Positions 8,832-16,412 of a stretch of DNA of 64,000 bases are shown here, one piece after another. The stretch is from Pandoraea sp. PE-S2T-3 (GTDB lineage: Bacteria > Pseudomonadota > Gammaproteobacteria > Burkholderiales > Burkholderiaceae). The position numbers and the translations under genes were made by a program. The notes below the pieces were generated by a model. That model had not been told where the DNA came from. It did not search any database and was given only the letters and a program-made list of their open reading frames with translations. The stretch lies in the NCBI RefSeq assembly GCF_002179965.1, contig NZ_NGUQ01000037.1, forward strand, positions 248,001 to 312,000, given 5' to 3'. Every line of letters begins with the position of its first letter. The stretch's first letter is position 1.

Positions 8832-10726
8832 TGCGACACGTCTCCGGCGGCATAGGCGAGATAGCCGGTGGCGGCCATGCCGCGTATTCCTTCGTAGGCG
8901 TAGTGCACGCGACGACGGGCAGCATCGTACGTCAGCGTGAGATCGAACCGTGTCCCCGGCAGTACCGGTGCGGAGAATTTGACTTGCTGCAACGTGCTCG
9001 GCGTGCTCACCCATGCACGCAGCGCGGGGTCGCGCGCCGCGTGTTCCGCGGCGAACCGGCTGGCCCAGTCGATCAGAACGACACCGGGCAGTAGCGGAAG
9101 TCCCGGGAAGTGACCCTCGAAATGTGCCAGATCGGGCGGCACTCGCAAGGACAGCACCACAGCCTGCGGGTTATCCGACGGCGTGCCGGGGGCGTCAGAG
9201 TCGTTCGCGTAGTTCAACCGAACACCCATTACCGACGGCATCCACGGCGATGCCGGCGCAAAGAGCGCGGCAACGTCGGACGTCGCGCGCTTGCCTCGTT
9301 CATTCAGGGGAAGGGCTGCGGGAAAACGCCAGCGTCTCGGGAGTACGGTCGCATCGAACGTCTGGGCCAGCGCGTCGCGCATGACGGCGCGAACGGTCCC
9401 CAGCGATTGTTCGCGCCAGGCGCGTCGGCCGGCGTGGCTCAGTGCGACGGCGGCGGCAAGGCGGCCGGCGATTACGACGGCTGCTGCGTCGTCGACCCAT
9501 TCGTGGCGCAAGAGCGCCGCCTCCACCGCCGGTAGCGAGACTCGCTTGCCCTCGATCTTCACGGTGCGGTCGAGCCGGCCCGTCATGGTGAACGAGCCGT
9601 CGGCGTTCACGATGGCGCCGTCGTCGGTCGGCCACCAACGCCCGTCATTGACGCGCGGCGAGCAGATTTCCAATGCGCCATGGTCAGAGACTCGCACCGT
9701 CGTGTCATCGAACGGTGTCCAGTGCGACATGCGGTCCTGTTGGCGCCATGCGATGCCACCGGTTTCGGTACTGCCGAAGACCTCCACTGGTGCCCAGGCA
9801 TCGCCTGCGGCTGCTCGTGCACCTGTGGCCCGAACGAGTTCGGCGCACTGGCGTGCGGCATCAGCGGGCAACGGGCCACCGGATGAGAACGTGAGGCGGG
9901 GCGCGTCGGGCCAGACGCCGTCGCAAAGCAATGCCGGCCAACGTGTCAACTGTGCGGGGCCTGCGATCCACACCACGGCTGGCCAAGTGCGCCACGCACG
10001 GGCTTGCGAAGGTTCCGCAAAAGTGTGTCGAGCGAATGGAATCCCTGCGGCCAACGGCCACAGCACGCGAAACCACAGACCATAAATGTGATGGCACGGC
10101 ACGCTCGCGACCACCAGAGCGTTCTGAAGCTGCGTGCCCCAGTGCCGGTGAAGCGCCTGCACCTCGCCGTCGAGCTGTGCCAGCGTTTTCGTGATGGCCT
10201 TCGGCTCGCCGCTGCTGCCCGACGTGTAAATGAGCAACTGGCACGACGAGGGGAGCGCGTTGCGGGCTTCCGGCGCGTCGTGATTCATCGCGACGGTCGC
10301 GGCGTCTCGGCATGCCGAATCGCGCGCCAGCATGTCCGTATCGATGGCTTCGTCGAAGGCGAAAGCAAAGTCTCGGCGCGTCTGGGGCAGGGCGTTGGGC
10401 AGCACGACGGGCGTTCTGCCCGCCGCCCATGCAGCGAAGAGGGCACAGCTTATGTCGAACGGATCGTCCAGACATAGCGCGAGCCGTTGTGCTGGACGTG
10501 CCGAAAATGCCGCCCGCAGCGACTGAACTCGGGCATGCCACGCGTGCGCTGTCAGCGGCGCGGCGTCGTCTGCGGACGAACGGCCGTCCACGCATACGAC
10601 GAGCGATGGTGCGCGCGGCTGGCACAACATCTCGGCCAGCGGCGTGCAGTCGATGGCTTGCGGGGTGACGGCACTGGCCGGTGACGCGTTGGCGACGCGC
10701 TCACTCATGACGCTCATGCCATTCAT
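8828..10726 (-). CDS. Fused acyl/aryl-AMP ligase and FabZ-type dehydratase (ApeH-ApeI fusion)
   Basis: A 632-residue fusion. Residues 1 to about 500 are an ANL-family adenylating enzyme with the P-loop LLIYTSGSSGEPK near 165-176, VEVFGSTETGGIAWR and the TGRLDRTVKIEGKRVS hinge motif. The last 130 residues are a FabZ-like hotdog domain with HFEGHFPGLPLLPGV. The ligase would activate the aryl starter and load it on an acyl carrier protein; the hotdog would dehydrate 3-hydroxyacyl intermediates. In the E. coli cluster, as I recall it, these are two genes (apeH, apeI). The start is the ATG at 10726, overlapping the upstream stop in an ATGA; ATGs nine and eighteen bases downstream are also possible. 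Confidence 0.87.
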   Translation of the reverse strand: MNGMSVMSERVANASPASAVTPQAIDCTPLAEMLCQPRAPSLVVCVDGRSSADDAAPLTAHAWHARVQSLRAAFSARPAQRLALCLDDPFDISCALFAAWAAGRTPVVLPNALPQTRRDFAFAFDEAIDTDMLARDSACRDAATVAMNHDAPEARNALPSSCQLLIYTSGSSGEPKAITKTLAQLDGEVQALHRHWGTQLQNALVVASVPCHHIYGLWFRVLWPLAAGIPFARHTFAEPSQARAWRTWPAVVWIAGPAQLTRWPALLCDGVWPDAPRLTFSSGGPLPADAARQCAELVRATGARAAAGDAWAPVEVFGSTETGGIAWRQQDRMSHWTPFDDTTVRVSDHGALEICSPRVNDGRWWPTDDGAIVNADGSFTMTGRLDRTVKIEGKRVSLPAVEAALLRHEWVDDAAAVVIAGRLAAAVALSHAGRRAWREQSLGTVRAVMRDALAQTFDATVLPRRWRFPAALPLNERGKRATSDVAALFAPASPWMPSVMGVRLNYANDSDAPGTPSDNPQAVVLSLRVPPDLAHFEGHFPGLPLLPGVVLIDWASRFAAEHAARDPALRAWVSTPSTLQQVKFSAPVLPGTRFDLTLTYDAARRRVHYAYEGIRGMAATGYLAYAAGDVSQ

Positions 10727-11373
10727 GCCGACGGCCCCGGATGTTGGGTGTTCCGAGCGTCTGCGCAGGCTTGTTTCGCAAGCATGCGACGACGCCAAAG
10801 CCATTCGGCCGCAAACAGTAATCCGATCAGCACGTAGGCGATTCCACCGTTATAGAGCGACCAAATCTCTCGCGATGCCCAAAGTGCCGTGGCGAGCGCG
10901 ACGGCGCCGTTGAAGACGAAGAAGACGATCCATACGCGCGTGACGTTGCGCAGATAAGGCGTGGCGTCCGTCGGCAAATCGGGTTGATGCAACCGGGCAA
11001 TGCGCTCGACCATGGGCATGGGGGAGCGCAATGACATGGCGAACGTCAGTCCCATGCCGGCATTCACGGCAACGGGGTAGCAGCGCAGCAGTAGTTCGCT
11101 GTTGCTCAGCGCTGTGGCGCATGCGAGCGCTGCCAGCCCACCGGCGACCGCCCATTCGACAGGCATGAGGAGCCGGTGCGACTTCAGATTGCGACGGTAA
11201 CGCAGGTATATCCCGACGAGCAGTAGCAACGCGAGATAGCGCGGCGCCAGCAGCGAGATCCCTACGAGGATCAGCAACGGATAGGCGAGTGCAGCGATAA
11301 CGGATTGCCAGCGCACGCGCGTCTGGGGAGCGTGCGGCAGCGATCCTGAGGCGTTGGCATGAAGTCGGGACAT
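10723..11373 (-). CDS. apeG: Integral membrane protein of the aryl polyene cluster (ApeG-like, COG4648)
   Basis: A 216-residue protein with about five or six hydrophobic segments (for example near residues 25-55, 75-95, 140-160 and 180-197) and a basic Arg/Lys-rich loop after the second. It matches the small membrane protein regularly found between the acyl carrier proteins and the AMP-ligase in aryl polyene clusters. The biochemical role of that family is not established as far as I know. It starts nine bases after the acyl carrier protein gene upstream and overlaps the ligase gene downstream by four. The assignment rests on position, size and hydrophobic pattern. Confidence 0.75.
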   Translation of the reverse strand: MSRLHANASGSLPHAPQTRVRWQSVIAALAYPLLILVGISLLAPRYLALLLLVGIYLRYRRNLKSHRLLMPVEWAVAGGLAALACATALSNSELLLRCYPVAVNAGMGLTFAMSLRSPMPMVERIARLHQPDLPTDATPYLRNVTRVWIVFFVFNGAVALATALWASREIWSLYNGGIAYVLIGLLFAAEWLWRRRMLAKQACADARNTQHPGPSA

Positions 11374-11382
11374 GCGTGCGGG

Positions 11383-11649
11383 TCAGTCGTTGAGCAAGGT
11401 ACGTACTGCGGACACCACGTCCTCGACGGTGCGCACGCTCTTGAATTCTTCGGGCTTGATACGTTTGCCGGTCATGCGTTGGAGCTGGATGGCGAGATCC
11501 ACGGCATCGATGCTGTCGAGATCCAGCTCCTCGAACAGATGGGCCTGCAACGTGATGCGTTCGGGCGCAATCTCGAACGTGTCATGCAGGATGCTACGCA
11601 GACGCGTCAGGATTTCGTCGTCGGACAGGGGTAATGTCAAGGTGCTCAT
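11383..11649 (-). CDS. apeF: Acyl carrier protein (ApeF-like)
   Basis: An 88-residue acyl carrier protein. Ser46 in ELDLDSIDAVDL is the predicted 4'-phosphopantetheine attachment site, and the helix that follows (LAIQLQRMTG) is typical of type II carriers. It would carry the growing aryl polyene intermediates. It lies 12 bases downstream of a second, different carrier protein gene. Two carriers side by side are usual for aryl polyene clusters, where one may be for starter loading and one for elongation; which is which cannot be told here. Confidence 0.9.
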   Translation of the reverse strand: MSTLTLPLSDDEILTRLRSILHDTFEIAPERITLQAHLFEELDLDSIDAVDLAIQLQRMTGKRIKPEEFKSVRTVEDVVSAVRTLLND

Positions 11650-11661
11650 CGCAAGGTTTCC

Positions 11662-11925
11662 TTACTGGGCGCAACCGCGTTCGCGCAACAACTGCGCCAG
11701 GGTGGCAACGCTGCGGAACTGCGCGCGCGCTGCCTCATCGTTCGCTTCGATTTGCAGACCAAAGCGCTTGCGCAGGGCAATGCCCAGTTCAAGTGCGTCG
11801 ATGGAGTCCAAGCCGAGGCCGTCGCCAAAAAGGGGGACGTCGTCGACGATGTCGTCCACGCCGATGTCTTCCAGTTCAAGCGCCTGGACGATCAATTGCT
11901 TGATCTCAAGTTCTAGAGAGGCCAT
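11662..11925 (-). CDS. apeE: Acyl carrier protein (ApeE-like)
   Basis: An 87-residue carrier protein whose phosphopantetheine Ser41 lies in GLGLDSIDALELG. It is acidic in the first half, as is normal for the family. It differs clearly from the neighbouring carrier, so this is not a recent duplication. Its start lies inside the end of the acyltransferase gene (20-base overlap), consistent with coupled translation. It should work with the KS, KR and dehydratase of the same operon. Confidence 0.9.
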   Translation of the reverse strand: MASLELEIKQLIVQALELEDIGVDDIVDDVPLFGDGLGLDSIDALELGIALRKRFGLQIEANDEAARAQFRSVATLAQLLRERGCAQ

Positions 11926-12775
11926 GTTGAGAAATCTGATCGATGAAGAAATGTTCGGCGAGCGTGGTCAGACGTCTCGCTGCCAAAGGCATCTGTGTGC
12001 CATTCGTTTCGCCGCAGGCGTCGCGTTGCGCGGGGATGACCGGGGTGTGCACGTGGCTGCCGGGCGGTAGCGCAACGTCGGGGCTCAGGTCTGCATCCAG
12101 GACGCGAACGCGCAAGGTCGGCTGTGCGGTCGGTACGGAGTACCAGCGGTGTTGTTTCGTATAGGCGGGCGGGTCGCAGTCGATCAGGACGGGCAGAATC
12201 GGGCAGCCATGGGCCAGCGAGATGTGCGCGAAGCCGCGCGAGAACTTCCCGAGCCGTCCCCGGGACGGGCTGCGTGTGCCTTCGGGAAAGACGATGAGCG
12301 GGACGTTGTCGGCCAGCGCGGCCTCGCTGGCGCTGACCAGAGAAGGGCCGCCGTCATTGCGCAGATAGCCGGCCGAGCGCACGATGCCCGCGAAAAATGG
12401 GTTGCGCCAGTGACGGCTCGTGACAATGCAGCACGCACGCGGCATGAGCGCGAGCAACACGGCAACGTCCAGATACGACGGGTGATTGGCGATCACGACG
12501 ACGCGTCCCAAATGACGCAGTCTCTCGGCATTCTCGATCTCGAACCGCATGACGCCCAAAGCACGGCATGCCGCGACCAGTGATGCAAAACAACGATGCA
12601 CCATGGCCATCGCGTAGCGGCGGCGACGGCGCACGGGCACCGGCAGCAAGAGCAGCGACGGAAAGACGATCAGCGAGAACACGAGACCGCCGACGGCAAA
12701 GCAGGACCATAGCAGCAGCGATGCCGCCTGGCGGCGCAACGGCTCCCATCGGGGAGAAATGCTAGACAGACGCAT
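11906..12775 (-). CDS. apeD: Lysophospholipid acyltransferase-like protein (ApeD-like)
   Basis: A 289-residue membrane-bound acyltransferase of the PlsC superfamily. An N-terminal hydrophobic region (about residues 18-48) is followed by an Arg-rich stretch, the catalytic motif NHPSYLD (His98, Asp103) and the substrate motif FPEGTRS at 163-169. It probably acylates the lipid part of the pigment. I chose the ATG at 12775 because a strong Shine-Dalgarno (GGGAGGAG) lies about eight bases upstream; an open frame continues 22 residues further but overlaps more of the upstream gene. The start overlaps the chain-length-factor gene by 14 bases. Confidence 0.87.
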   Translation of the reverse strand: MRLSSISPRWEPLRRQAASLLLWSCFAVGGLVFSLIVFPSLLLLPVPVRRRRRYAMAMVHRCFASLVAACRALGVMRFEIENAERLRHLGRVVVIANHPSYLDVAVLLALMPRACCIVTSRHWRNPFFAGIVRSAGYLRNDGGPSLVSASEAALADNVPLIVFPEGTRSPSRGRLGKFSRGFAHISLAHGCPILPVLIDCDPPAYTKQHRWYSVPTAQPTLRVRVLDADLSPDVALPPGSHVHTPVIPAQRDACGETNGTQMPLAARRLTTLAEHFFIDQISQHGLSRT

Positions 12776-13601
12776 GCTGAGGCTCCTCCCGCCATTCCCA
12801 CTGCCAGTCGTGACGCTCGCCGCGCCAGATGTCGCTGCCACCCCCCATCAGCGACGTGAGCAGACTGCTGCTTTGCGAGCGGGGCTCCGCGCACGTATCG
12901 CGTCCGACGGGCAAATGCATCGTGCAAGTCAGGTGGGCCGTCGCGTCGGATGCGATCAGAAACGCAAGAGCGTTCGCACTGTCGTCGGGTTGGCCTGCGG
13001 TGGGGCCATAGCAGGCGGGTGGTGCGTCGAACGCGAAAATCACGAGTAGCGGCGTGTCAGGGGTTTCGCGGTGCTGAGTCCATGCGTCGAGCAATGCATA
13101 GCCGAGCGTGTCGTCGGACGCCGCGACAGCATTGATGGCGGAGCGGTCGTTGCGCGCGATACTGAGAACGCCCGGCGTGGCATTGAGAACCGACAGGCTG
13201 AACGCGGTAGGCGATGGCGGCTCGCGGCGCACGAGCGCCTCTAACATTTGCGTCGTTCGTTGAATTTCACCGTGTTGGGAGGCATACACCACACGGCAGG
13301 CGGGCGGCAACGGGCCGCATGCCACGGCGGCCGATAGCGCAAGCCGGGCAAGCGGGCTCAGCCGGCGCCGTAGCATTGGATCGATGACGTCGACGTCCGG
13401 TTTGCCCGCCGAAGCCGCACCCATTTGGCGGTACGCCCATCGGCGGACCGGTAGGTCCCAGCGCGCAACGGCGCTCGCCAATGCGGCGGCCTCCACGGAT
13501 GCGGAGATCGGCTGTTCCGGCGAGGATCCCACAATGCAAACTTCCCCCGAAGTCCATTGCGGCGCGCGACGCATCTTTTGCGCGTCGATGTTATCTGGCA
13601 T
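12762..13601 (-). CDS. apeC: Ketosynthase-like chain-length factor (ApeC-like, lacks catalytic Cys)
   Basis: A 279-residue protein resembling the N-terminal part of beta-ketoacyl synthases (the Ketoacyl-synt_2 type). The region equivalent to the nucleophile reads INAVAASDDTLGYA, with no Cys, so it should not condense by itself. In aryl polyene systems such a protein is the chain-length-factor partner of the active ketosynthase. It is the first gene of the operon. The frame stays open 99 residues further upstream, but that part is AT-rich and not protein-like, so the ATG at 13601 is preferred; no good Shine-Dalgarno is visible before it. Confidence 0.75.
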   Translation of the reverse strand: MPDNIDAQKMRRAPQWTSGEVCIVGSSPEQPISASVEAAALASAVARWDLPVRRWAYRQMGAASAGKPDVDVIDPMLRRRLSPLARLALSAAVACGPLPPACRVVYASQHGEIQRTTQMLEALVRREPPSPTAFSLSVLNATPGVLSIARNDRSAINAVAASDDTLGYALLDAWTQHRETPDTPLLVIFAFDAPPACYGPTAGQPDDSANALAFLIASDATAHLTCTMHLPVGRDTCAEPRSQSSSLLTSLMGGGSDIWRGERHDWQWEWREEPQHASV

Positions 13602-13978
13602 GACTAATAAGTGGAAATGAAGCGATTGCCGCTTTGCTATGCCACGCGCCAGTGACGTCTTATGCGTTTTCCCGGCCAAAGTCCTATATGGCCAGATATG
13701 GCGAGAAGGCCGACGCTGTCTCGCGTCGTGCTTTCCATAGCATCCCAAAAAGTTTGGCGTGCAATTATAGCCAAATGTAAGGCGGTGAAATGTTCGTATG
13801 GCGAAGAATGTGGCGTTTTTGCAGGAAAGCAGAAAATGCCTACTGGACAGATCGGCCGAACATTGCTTGTCGCCAAGTGAAGCAGAGTGCCACAACACGC
13901 ATCGGCGAGTTTCCCAATTTAAATGCCGAATTTGAGAAACGTGTAAATCGGGTTGGGGCGGACGACGGAGGAGGGGCG
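13602..13978. promoter_or_regulatory. AT-rich leader region ahead of the aryl polyene operon
   Basis: This 377-base stretch has no convincing gene and is visibly less GC-rich than its flanks. It separates the end of the NRDE gene from the start of the aryl polyene operon, both on the minus strand. It holds a perfect minus-strand TATAAT and, nearer the operon, two copies of ATATGGC ten bases apart (about 13686-13701), which could be a regulator site. Confidence 0.55.
13764..13769 (-). promoter_or_regulatory. Candidate -10 element for the aryl polyene operon
   Basis: Read on the minus strand this is TATAAT, a perfect sigma-70 -10 hexamer, about 160 bases before the first ATG. No good -35 lies 16-18 bases upstream (best about three of six matches), so an activator may be needed if it is used. 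Confidence 0.4.
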
Positions 13979-14809
13979 TTAAGTGCGCGAGATATTTACG
14001 CTGAACGTGAAATTTCGGCGACCGGTTAGCACGTTGGGCGGCTGCCCGGGGGTTACTGTCGCTTCGATTATGTCGACGCGGCCGTCACGGTGGTAGCGCA
14101 GTAGCGTCGTGCAGCGGGTTCCGTAGGCGGGCGATGCAATGAATGCTGCTGAGAGCGAGCGCTCCCATGTCCGCGCGACGCCGGTGTCAGGTAAGGCGTC
14201 ATCAGGCGCTTCGGCCGGGTCGCGCATGATCTGCAATAGCGCATCGTCGTCGGCGTTGTGCAACAGCGCACTCGCAAGCGCGTCGCGACGACTGAGCAGT
14301 TTCGGCCACGGAGTATCGATGACGGCGTTCGAAAGGCCGTGGAGGCCGGGCGCAATGGCGTCAGCCACGGGGATTGCCGGTGGCGCCGAGCCTTTGCCAC
14401 CGACATGATCGGACCGATTTCCCAGCCAGAACAGCTTGCCCGCTGGCAAGTCACCCGCGAGCAGGTTGAAGCCCGCGTACTCATGTGCATGCCGCTCGAC
14501 GCGCGAAAGATCGTCGTTGAGTGATGTGGCGTCGAGCATGGCCGAGACCAGCAGGCCACGCGACGGCGCGCTTTTCGGCGCCATCGGGGCGCGGCCATCG
14601 CGGAAGTTCGTGAGTGCGGCGAAACGTCCCGCACGGTTGATACCCATCCATGTGCCGCCGCCGCGCAGATCGCGCCCAGCCAGCACATCGGGGTGGTCCT
14701 GCCACCAATGCATGGGCTCGGTGGGGCGCTCGAAAAACTCGTCGCGATTGGCGAGCAGCACGAGCGGCGTGTCGGCGTCAGGCTGCCACGAGAAAACGAT
14801 CAGGCACAT
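13979..14809 (-). CDS. NRDE (TANGO2-like) family protein
   Basis: A 276-residue protein starting MCLIVFSW, the typical opening of the NRDE family, where Cys2 follows the initiator Met. The naming motif is present as LLANRDEFFERPT near residue 21, followed by GRDLRGGGTWMGIN and ALTNFRDG. In eukaryotes TANGO2 has been linked to heme handling and Golgi organisation; in bacteria the role is unclear. An open frame extends eight residues further, but the Cys at position 2 fixes the start at 14809. It overlaps the DUF4936 gene by ten bases and sits in an apparent operon with it and ygfZ. Confidence 0.88.
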   Translation of the reverse strand: MCLIVFSWQPDADTPLVLLANRDEFFERPTEPMHWWQDHPDVLAGRDLRGGGTWMGINRAGRFAALTNFRDGRAPMAPKSAPSRGLLVSAMLDATSLNDDLSRVERHAHEYAGFNLLAGDLPAGKLFWLGNRSDHVGGKGSAPPAIPVADAIAPGLHGLSNAVIDTPWPKLLSRRDALASALLHNADDDALLQIMRDPAEAPDDALPDTGVARTWERSLSAAFIASPAYGTRCTTLLRYHRDGRVDIIEATVTPGQPPNVLTGRRNFTFSVNISRT

Positions 14810-15105
14810 GGGGCCGGCATGTCCTCGAAGCATTCCACGTGGCGCTCACCCTCGACGAGCGTGGCCAGACCGCATTGCGTCGCCATCGCGGGCAGGGCGT
14901 CCATAAACGCTGGCGGAACGTCGTCATACCGTTCCATCCACGTCATCGCCCCGGTGAGCGCGTCGCTGGCGGACGCTTCTGCCCGCCGTTGCAAGCGCGC
15001 AGACACGCCGAAGCGTGTCGTGACCAACGCGAAGAGCCGCACGACGGCTTGCGCGGCGGCCTCTGCGTTGGCAGGTGTGACGCGGTAATAGACGTAACAG
15101 TCCAT
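14800..15105 (-). CDS. DUF4936 family protein
   Basis: A 101-residue protein beginning MDCYVYYRVTPANAE. It matches the DUF4936 family, small betaproteobacterial proteins often found next to ygfZ. It has a beta-alpha pattern resembling a ferredoxin-like (dimeric alpha/beta barrel) unit, ending in a conserved-looking RHVECFE segment. No function is known to me. It starts directly after the ygfZ stop codon with no gap and overlaps the NRDE gene, so the three are likely co-transcribed. Confidence 0.82.
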   Translation of the reverse strand: MDCYVYYRVTPANAEAAAQAVVRLFALVTTRFGVSARLQRRAEASASDALTGAMTWMERYDDVPPAFMDALPAMATQCGLATLVEGERHVECFEDMPAPCA

Positions 15106-16224
15106 TCAGGACGCTGCCGACGCCGACGCGGCAGGCGTTTCGGTCGGATCGAAGATCTCGTATGGCATCGCCCGGAATTGCAGCGCAGGGCCCTCGGCCG
15201 TGCCAAGCCGAACGTCATCGGCTTCGCGAGCGGCAAGTTTCAGTTCAACGAGAACGTCATAGCCACCGCTCGGTGCCGCGGCAGCTTGCACCACCATGCC
15301 GCACGGTTGATCCGGGTCGCTGACTTCGACCAGTTCCTGTGCCGGTACCGGCACGGCGCTGCCGTCGGCCACATGGGCGAGGTGCAAGCGGCGCTTGATG
15401 ACGCCGCGATACTGGCTGCGCGCGACAACTTCCTGACCGGGATAGCAACCCTTGCGGAAGCTCACGCCGCCCACGACTTCCCAATTCACCATTTGCGGCA
15501 CGAATTGTTCTTGCGTGGCGGTGACCACATTGGCCACGCCGCTATGGACATCGAGCCACGCCGTCAGGTCCGGGTCGACAACGACAAGTCCCGGTGCGGC
15601 TTGCAACGCCGCCCAAACCTGCGCGGCTTGCGTGACCGGCACGCTCCACAGATAGCGGGGCAGCGATCGGGCAGAACCGGCATCCGGCAGGCGAATCAGG
15701 CTCGTCGGCGCGTCACCAAGCGTGCCTTGCACCGCCGCGAGCGGCGCTGCGGGCAGCGTGGCGAACGTTTGCGAGAGGACACCTTCGGCTGCCGGGCCGC
15801 CAACCTGAAGCAGCACATGCGTCGCTGTGGCATCGCTCAGCTTGGCTTTTGCCCGCAGCACGAACATCGACAAGCGTTTCTGCACGGCTGCCTGAACATC
15901 AGCGGCGCCGGCCAGATAGATCGTGGCGTCGGCGTCGGCGGTGGCGTCGCGCCACATCAGGAACGTGGCGAGCAGCCGCCCCTTGGCCGAACAATAGCCT
16001 GTGAGCCGCGCCTGGGCGGGCTTGAGGTGTTCGACATCGTTGGTCAGTTGCCCGTGCAGGAAGCTCGCGGCGTCAGCGCCGGTCACGGCGATGAGGCCCG
16101 TGTCGTGTGCCAGCGCGGCGAAACTGCCCGATTGGAGTGCTGCAAACTGCGCCGCACGCGCATCGGGATCGGAAGAAGATGCGGCTGCCGCTTGCGGCAG
16201 AAGTTCACGCCATTGGGAATTCAT
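15106..16224 (-). CDS. ygfZ: Folate-binding iron-sulfur cluster repair protein YgfZ
   Basis: A 372-residue aminomethyltransferase-like (GcvT-fold) protein. The YgfZ signature KGCYPGQEVV is present, with the key Cys at about residue 260, after an N-terminal half containing FLHGQLTNDVEHL. YgfZ helps maintain or repair certain Fe-S enzymes using a folate. The ATG at 16224 is chosen from family length; the bases before it are pyrimidine-rich and show no normal Shine-Dalgarno. Longer frames upstream run into the divergent promoter. First gene of a ygfZ-DUF4936-NRDE operon divergent from mltG. Confidence 0.92.
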   Translation of the reverse strand: MNSQWRELLPQAAAASSSDPDARAAQFAALQSGSFAALAHDTGLIAVTGADAASFLHGQLTNDVEHLKPAQARLTGYCSAKGRLLATFLMWRDATADADATIYLAGAADVQAAVQKRLSMFVLRAKAKLSDATATHVLLQVGGPAAEGVLSQTFATLPAAPLAAVQGTLGDAPTSLIRLPDAGSARSLPRYLWSVPVTQAAQVWAALQAAPGLVVVDPDLTAWLDVHSGVANVVTATQEQFVPQMVNWEVVGGVSFRKGCYPGQEVVARSQYRGVIKRRLHLAHVADGSAVPVPAQELVEVSDPDQPCGMVVQAAAAPSGGYDVLVELKLAAREADDVRLGTAEGPALQFRAMPYEIFDPTETPAASASAAS

Positions 16225-16246
16225 ATACAGGAGTGCCTGTCTATCT

Positions 16247-16275
16247 TTGAGGGTTCGGCAAGTCAAAGTATTATA
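16247..16275. promoter_or_regulatory. Candidate divergent promoters between ygfZ and mltG
   Basis: On the plus strand TTGAGG (16247-16252) and TATTAT (16269-16274) are spaced 16 bases apart, a fair sigma-70 promoter for mltG about 140 bases before its ATG. The overlapping minus-strand hexamer at 16270-16275 is a perfect TATAAT, about 45 bases before the ygfZ ATG, without a clear -35. The two promoters would share bases. Confidence 0.45.
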
Positions 16276-16412
16276 TTGGGTCTTCCGCTTGGGCGTGCGA
16301 GCCCGGTTCGACGCGCAAAACGCGCAGCACGAACCGCCGTTATCCATGTATGCCCGGGTTGACCGAGTCCCCCGAACCCGCTGCCGTCCGAGCGCGACTT
16401 ATTCTGCAATAC

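Noticed and set aside
13602-13898. 99-residue N-terminal extension of the chain-length-factor gene
   Set aside because: Codons are AT-rich and unlike the gene body, there is no ketosynthase similarity, and it overlaps the probable promoter.
14650-16362. 570-codon open frame on the plus strand
   Set aside because: It lies antisense to ygfZ, DUF4936 and part of the NRDE gene. Its Arg/His/Gly-rich composition is that of a GC-rich shadow frame and no domain is recognisable.
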